DNA from: Sphaerimonospora thailandensis
GTDB taxonomy: Bacteria > Actinomycetota > Actinomycetes > Streptosporangiales > Streptosporangiaceae
DNA length: 64,000 bases
Reading direction: 5' to 3'
Assembly (NCBI RefSeq): GCF_016863115.1
Contig: NZ_BOOG01000018.1
Span: 1 to 64,000 of the forward strand
Both the position numbers and the translations under genes were made by a program. Below are positions 60,184-64,000 of this stretch, piece after piece; the stretch's first letter is position 1; every line of letters begins with the position of its first letter. The notes under the pieces were generated by a model. The model was not told the origin of the DNA, did not search any database, and saw only the letters and a program-made list of their open reading frames with translations.

Positions 60184-61152
60184 TCACCAGGCGTAGTCCT
60201 CCGGAGCGGGCCGATGGCCGGGGAAGATCTCGTCCAGGCGGGCCAGCGCCTTGTCGTCCAGCTTGACCTCCAGGGCACGGATGGTGCCGTCGAGTTGCTC
60301 GACCGTGCGGGGGCCGATGATCGGCGCGGTGACTGCCGGCCGATGCAGCAGCCAGGCCAGCGCGACGTGGGACGGCTGTTCGCCGAGCTCGTCGCAGAAC
60401 GCCTCGTACCGCTCGATCTTCTCCCGATTCCTTTCCAGCTCGGTGACCAGGTCGCTCGCGGCGGATCGGACCCGGTCGAGCTTTCGCAGCACGCCGCCGA
60501 GCAGGCCGCCGAACAGCGGGCTCCACGGGATCAGTCCGATCCCGTAGTCCTCGCATGCCGGGATGACCTCCAACTCGGGGGCCCGGACGAGCAGGTTGTA
60601 GGGGGACTGCTCGCTGACCAGCCCGAGGAAGTTGCGGCGGCGGGCGGTCTCCTGCGCCTTGGCGATGTGCCAGCCGGCGAAGTTGGAGGAGCCGACGTAC
60701 AGGATCTTGCCCTGCTGTCGCAGCACCTCCATGGCCTCCCAGAACTCCTCGAACGGCGTGTTCCGGTCGATGTGGTGGGCCTGGTAGACGTCGATGTGGT
60801 CGGTCTGGAGGCGCCTGAGCGACGCGTCGGCCGCCCGCCTGATGTTCAGCGCGGACAGGCGGCCGTCGTTCGGCCAGTCGCCCATGTCGCCGTAGAGCTT
60901 GGTGGCGATGACCGTACGCTCCCGCCGGCCGCCGCCCTTGGCGAACCAGCGGCCGATGATGTTCTCGGTGATCCCCTCACCCTTCTGCCAGCCGTACACG
61001 TCGGCCGTGTCGAAGAAGTTCAGACCCAGCTCGTGGGCGCGATCCATGATCGCGTGAGAGTCTTCCTCCGTCGTCTGCGGGCCGAAGTTCATCGTGCCCA
61101 GGCAGAGCCTGCTGACCTTGAGTCCGGTGCGTCCAAGCTGTGCGTATTCCAT
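60184..61152 (-). CDS. Aldo-keto reductase
   Basis: 322-residue NADPH-dependent aldo-keto reductase of the (alpha/beta)8 fold. The catalytic tetrad can be placed: D and Y in FDTADVYG, K in IATKLYG and H in QAHHIDRN. The C-terminal NADPH-site residues lie in IIGPRTVEQLDG. Starts MEYAQLGRTGLKVSRLCLGT, normal for the family; ATG 61152 is used and longer in-frame starts are rejected. Substrate unknown. It is divergent from the beta-propeller protein gene. Confidence 0.94.
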   Translation of the reverse strand: MEYAQLGRTGLKVSRLCLGTMNFGPQTTEEDSHAIMDRAHELGLNFFDTADVYGWQKGEGITENIIGRWFAKGGGRRERTVIATKLYGDMGDWPNDGRLSALNIRRAADASLRRLQTDHIDVYQAHHIDRNTPFEEFWEAMEVLRQQGKILYVGSSNFAGWHIAKAQETARRRNFLGLVSEQSPYNLLVRAPELEVIPACEDYGIGLIPWSPLFGGLLGGVLRKLDRVRSAASDLVTELERNREKIERYEAFCDELGEQPSHVALAWLLHRPAVTAPIIGPRTVEQLDGTIRALEVKLDDKALARLDEIFPGHRPAPEDYAW

Positions 61153-61358
61153 GCCGACCACCATAGGAACATGGAGTGGACTCCAGTCGAGCCGGACGCG
61201 CGGTCGTTCACCCAGCGGTTCACCGACAAGGTCGCCCTGGCGGCCTCGTATCACGTCGTGATGCGATTGGCGCATGGCCAAGACGCGTGTCTCTATCAGC
61301 CTCGTTACCCGGTGTCGCCGATCGCCGCACCCAGGGGCCCATCGGGGATGATGGCGGC

Positions 61359-62504
61359 ATGCGGAGCGCGGCGGCGGGAGCGGTACGGCAGGCCTGGAGG
61401 AATGGCCGGTGCTGTGGGCCGACGCCCTGGAGGCGGATGTCGTTCCTGGTGGCGTTCCTCGCGGTGTCGTTCGTCGTGATGGCGCCGTCGGCTCTGTCGC
61501 CTCCGGTGAACGCCCTTCCGGCGGCGCGTACGGCGCAGGCGGGGGATGACGGCGAGCGGCTGCTGTTCGAGTTCCGGGATCCGCGGGTCGACGAGTCGAG
61601 CGGGCTCGCGGTCTCGCCGACCCGCAAGGGCATCGTCTACACCCACAACGACAGCGGCGACAGCCCGCGGTTCTTCGCCGTCGGCATGGACGGGCGGACC
61701 CGGGCGACGTTCACAGTGGCCGGCGCCGAGGCGCGGGACTGGGAGGCCATGGCGGCCACGGTCGACCCCGATACCGGCCGGGGCGTGCTGTGGCTCGGCG
61801 ACACCGGCGACAACAACGGGGTCTGGCCGGACATCTCGGTCTACAAGGTGGTGGAGCCGCGGACCATGCGGGACGCGACCCTCCGGGCGACCCGGTACCG
61901 CTTCCGCTACGAGGACGGCCCGCGCGACGCGGAGGGCCTGATGGTGCACCCGCGCACCGGCCGCCTCTACATCGTGAGCAAGGAGTTCGCCGGGTCGGTC
62001 TACGCGGCCCCCGCCAAGTTGCGCACCGATCGGGTGAACGTGCTGCGCCGCGTCGGCCCGGCCCCCCTCATGGCCACCGACGCGGCCTATGCCCCCGACG
62101 GGTCGAGCTTCGTGATCCGCACGTACTTCTCGGCCTCCCTCTATCGAGCGCCCGGCAAGCTTCTCGCCCACCTGGACATGCCGCCGCTGAGGCAGGCCGA
62201 GTCGATCACCTACACGCGGGACGGCACCGCGCTGCTCACCGGTTCCGAGGGCGCCTCCAGCCCGGTCTACCGGGTGCCGCTGCCGCCGGAGGCGCGTCCG
62301 CACGCCGCCACGCACGCCGCCACGCCCTCCGCCTCCGCCGCCGCGCGTACGGCAAGGCCGACGCCCTCCCGCGCGGCGGCGGCGACGGAGTCGGGACGGT
62401 CGGCGGACGGCGGCGTGACCGTGCCGATGGGCCTGTTGTGGATCGCCGTGGCCGTCGGCGCGATCGGCGTCATCGGCGTGATCGCGTACCGGACCGGCCG
62501 CTGA
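61359..62504 (+). CDS. Membrane-anchored extracellular beta-propeller protein
   Basis: 381 residues. A hydrophobic signal segment (SFLVAFLAVSFVVMAP) follows a basic N terminus; the extracellular part (about residues 65-300) has repeated YTHNDSGDSPRFFAV, WLGDTGDNNG and DAEGLMVHPRTGRLYIVSKE blocks, typical of beta-propeller proteins that may bind a ligand or act as an esterase-like lactonase. A Ala/Thr/Ser/Pro-rich stalk follows and the protein ends in one membrane helix (LLWIAVAVGAIGVIGVIAY) with a short cytoplasmic tail, RTGR. ATG 61359 is used; ATG 61437, right at the signal sequence, is a serious alternative with GGAGG upstream. No known function. Confidence 0.8.
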   Translation: MRSAAAGAVRQAWRNGRCCGPTPWRRMSFLVAFLAVSFVVMAPSALSPPVNALPAARTAQAGDDGERLLFEFRDPRVDESSGLAVSPTRKGIVYTHNDSGDSPRFFAVGMDGRTRATFTVAGAEARDWEAMAATVDPDTGRGVLWLGDTGDNNGVWPDISVYKVVEPRTMRDATLRATRYRFRYEDGPRDAEGLMVHPRTGRLYIVSKEFAGSVYAAPAKLRTDRVNVLRRVGPAPLMATDAAYAPDGSSFVIRTYFSASLYRAPGKLLAHLDMPPLRQAESITYTRDGTALLTGSEGASSPVYRVPLPPEARPHAATHAATPSASAAARTARPTPSRAAAATESGRSADGGVTVPMGLLWIAVAVGAIGVIGVIAYRTGR

Positions 62505-62542
62505 CCCGATCGCAGGCTCGACCGCCGGCCCGATCGGGCCGG

Positions 62543-62977
62543 TCAGGACCGCGCGTACACGCGGTGGACGAACTCGGCGAGCTTGCTGTCGGGCAGTTCC
62601 TTGGCCAGATCGGCTTCGCTGATCATGCCGGCGAGGCGGCCGTTGTCGATCACCGGCAGCCGCTTGATCTGGTTCTGCTCCATCGTGAGCAGCGCCTCCT
62701 CGACGCTGGTCTGGGCGTCCACCCAGACGAGGCCGACGGCCAGCTCGCCCGCCGTGCATTCTTCGAGGTCCTTGCCCTCGGCACAGCATTTGATCACGAT
62801 GTCGCGGTCGGTGATGATCCCCTTGAGGCGGTCGTCGTCGCCGCAGATCGGCAGTGCGCCGACGCCGAGGTCGCGCATCATCTCTGACGCCCGGCGCAGG
62901 CTCTCGTGCTCGCCGATGCACTGCGCGCCCTCGTGCATGACGTCGCCGGCGGATTTCCCGACACCCTGCGTGGTCAT
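62543..62977 (-). CDS. CBS-domain protein (Hrp1-like)
   Basis: 144 residues with two CBS motifs. The first (about 8-65) reads SAGDVMHEGAQCIGEHESLR then MMRDLGVGALPICGDDDRLK and GIITDRDIVIKC; the second (about 75-135) ends QIKRLPVIDNGRLAGMISEA. This resembles hypoxic-response protein 1 of mycobacteria in length and layout. CBS pairs bind adenosyl ligands and sense energy state; the partner is unknown. ATG 62977 has GGGGGG at about seven bases. It is divergent from lhgO across 98 bases. Confidence 0.9.
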   Translation of the reverse strand: MTTQGVGKSAGDVMHEGAQCIGEHESLRRASEMMRDLGVGALPICGDDDRLKGIITDRDIVIKCCAEGKDLEECTAGELAVGLVWVDAQTSVEEALLTMEQNQIKRLPVIDNGRLAGMISEADLAKELPDSKLAEFVHRVYARS

Positions 62978-63075
62978 CTGTGACCCCCCGAATAGGAGTT
63001 GCGGATTGGTTCGAGGGCCCATACCCGGTTTGGGCGCTTGGATTCCGTACCCGTGAGTGCGAGACAATGTGCGGC

Positions 63076-64000
63076 ATGCCGTCCATGCGGATCGGAATCA
63101 TCGGCGCGGGGATCCTGGGCCTGGCGGTCGCCCGGGAGCTCGCGCGAGCCGGTGCCGAGGTCACCGTGCTGGACAAGGAAGCCCACGTCGCCGCCCATCA
63201 GACCGGCCACAACAGCGGTGTCGTCCACGCCGGGATCTACTACCAGCCCGGCTCGCTCAAGGCCAGGCTGTGCCGGGACGGCGTCGCGATGCTCAGGGAG
63301 TACTGCGCCGAGCACGGCCTGCCGTACGACGAGGTGGGCAAGCTGGTCATCGCCGCGAACCGCGGCGAGCTGCCGGGTCTGCGGCGGATCGCCGAGCGTG
63401 CCCGAGAGAACAGGGTGCCCGGCGTCGCGGAGCTCGACGCGCTGGGGCTGCGCGAGATCGAACCCGGGGCGGTCGGGATCGCGGCGGTCCACTCACCGCA
63501 CACCGCGATCACCGACTTCGCCGCCGTCGCCCGCGCGTTCGCCGCCGACGTCGCCGCAGCGGGCGGTGCCGTACGGCTCTCTCATCCGGTGCGGGCGATC
63601 AGAGAGACCTCGCGCGGAGTGGAGGTGGCGGCGGGGCGGGCCCGCTTCACGTTCGACCGGATGATCTCGTGCGCCGGCCTCGGCACCGACCGGATCGCGG
63701 CGCTGGCAGGGGCACCGGGAGACGTACGGATCATTCCGTTCCGTGGTGAGTACTACCGGCTGGCCGCGCCGGCGAGAGGGCTCGTGCGTGGACTGATCTA
63801 TCCGGTGCCCGATCCCCGCTACCCGTTCCTCGGCGTACATCTGACCAGGCGGATCGACGGTGAGGTCCTCGTCGGGCCCAACGCGGTGCCCGCCCTGGCA
63901 CTCGAGGGCTACTCGTGGCGGCACGTGTCCGCGCGCGACCTCAGGGACATCGTGGCCTGGCCGGGCGCCCGGCGGCTCGCCGTGGAGCACTGGCGCACCG
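63076..64000 (+). CDS. lhgO: L-2-hydroxyglutarate oxidase (cut by the window edge)
   Basis: 5' part, 308 codons, of an FAD-dependent oxidoreductase of the LhgO/L2HGDH type that oxidises L-2-hydroxyglutarate to 2-oxoglutarate. The dinucleotide motif is IGIIGAGILGLAVARELARA, and HNSGVVHAGIYYQPGSLKA is the substrate/FAD loop that distinguishes LhgO from other DAO-family enzymes; YPVPDPRYPFLGVHLTRRID appears late. ATG 63076 (MPSMRIG) or 63085 is the start. The gene continues past 64000; the final residues seen are close to the family's C-terminal third. Confidence 0.9.
   Translation, partial: MPSMRIGIIGAGILGLAVARELARAGAEVTVLDKEAHVAAHQTGHNSGVVHAGIYYQPGSLKARLCRDGVAMLREYCAEHGLPYDEVGKLVIAANRGELPGLRRIAERARENRVPGVAELDALGLREIEPGAVGIAAVHSPHTAITDFAAVARAFAADVAAAGGAVRLSHPVRAIRETSRGVEVAAGRARFTFDRMISCAGLGTDRIAALAGAPGDVRIIPFRGEYYRLAAPARGLVRGLIYPVPDPRYPFLGVHLTRRIDGEVLVGPNAVPALALEGYSWRHVSARDLRDIVAWPGARRLAVEHWRT

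Overview
The window is high-GC DNA from a filamentous actinobacterium. The dense GTG and TTG starts, the clade-restricted families (DUF1707, DUF3263, DUF397/Xre pairs, DUF3027, DUF2530), a cold-shock protein next to a second-type groEL under CIRCE control, and an XPB helicase paired with a helicase-associated protein all fit Streptosporangiales or a close relative. That placement is an inference from gene content, not a database result.

Layout. 1-6.2 kb holds housekeeping genes: a SepF-like division protein, a repeat-bearing membrane protein, argS, plsX and a DUF1707 envelope-stress protein. 6.2-9.8 kb holds a small secreted Cys/His-tailed protein, a DUF222-like microprotein under a probable SOS box, a PEBP protein and a Wzm/Wzt-type polysaccharide exporter. 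10.1-15.8 kb is a complete peptide ABC importer operon (binding protein, two permeases, two ATPases). 15.9-22.7 kb carries DUF3263, otsB and otsA (trehalose synthesis), with an SDR/MmyB-regulator/MFS block between otsB and otsA, and an ECF sigma factor divergent from otsA. 22.9-27.1 kb has a SAM-I riboswitch, a threonine-synthase-family enzyme, a MoaD/ThiS sulfur carrier, a cold-shock protein and groEL2. 27.2-29.9 kb is an Xre/DUF397 pair plus an ATP-binding regulator and a decayed second copy of that regulator.

30.0-41.2 kb is the most distinctive part: eight same-strand, mostly overlapping genes for a radical SAM enzyme, a cytochrome P450, an SHMT-fold enzyme, a GT9 glycosyltransferase, a carbamoyltransferase, an acyltransferase-SGNH fusion, a GmhA-HldE trifunctional heptose enzyme and an HldD-like epimerase. 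Together they look able to make an ADP-heptose-type sugar, attach it to an amino-acid-like or other small aglycone, and decorate it by carbamoylation and acylation. There is no PKS or NRPS. It ends against a transposase relic, an orphan FxLD-type methyltransferase and a VapBC-like pair, which suggests an acquired island (41.2-43.9 kb).

43.9-64.0 kb returns to conserved genes: HelD-like RNA-polymerase recycling helicase, XPB helicase and its WYL/helicase-associated partner, a two-part cold-shock protein, DUF3027, a sacsin-like ATPase, DUF2530, an NCS2 purine permease, MarR-MFS-ThpR, an unknown protein, a 28-residue membrane peptide, an aldo-keto reductase, a membrane-anchored beta-propeller protein, a CBS protein and the 5' part of L-2-hydroxyglutarate oxidase, cut by the right edge.
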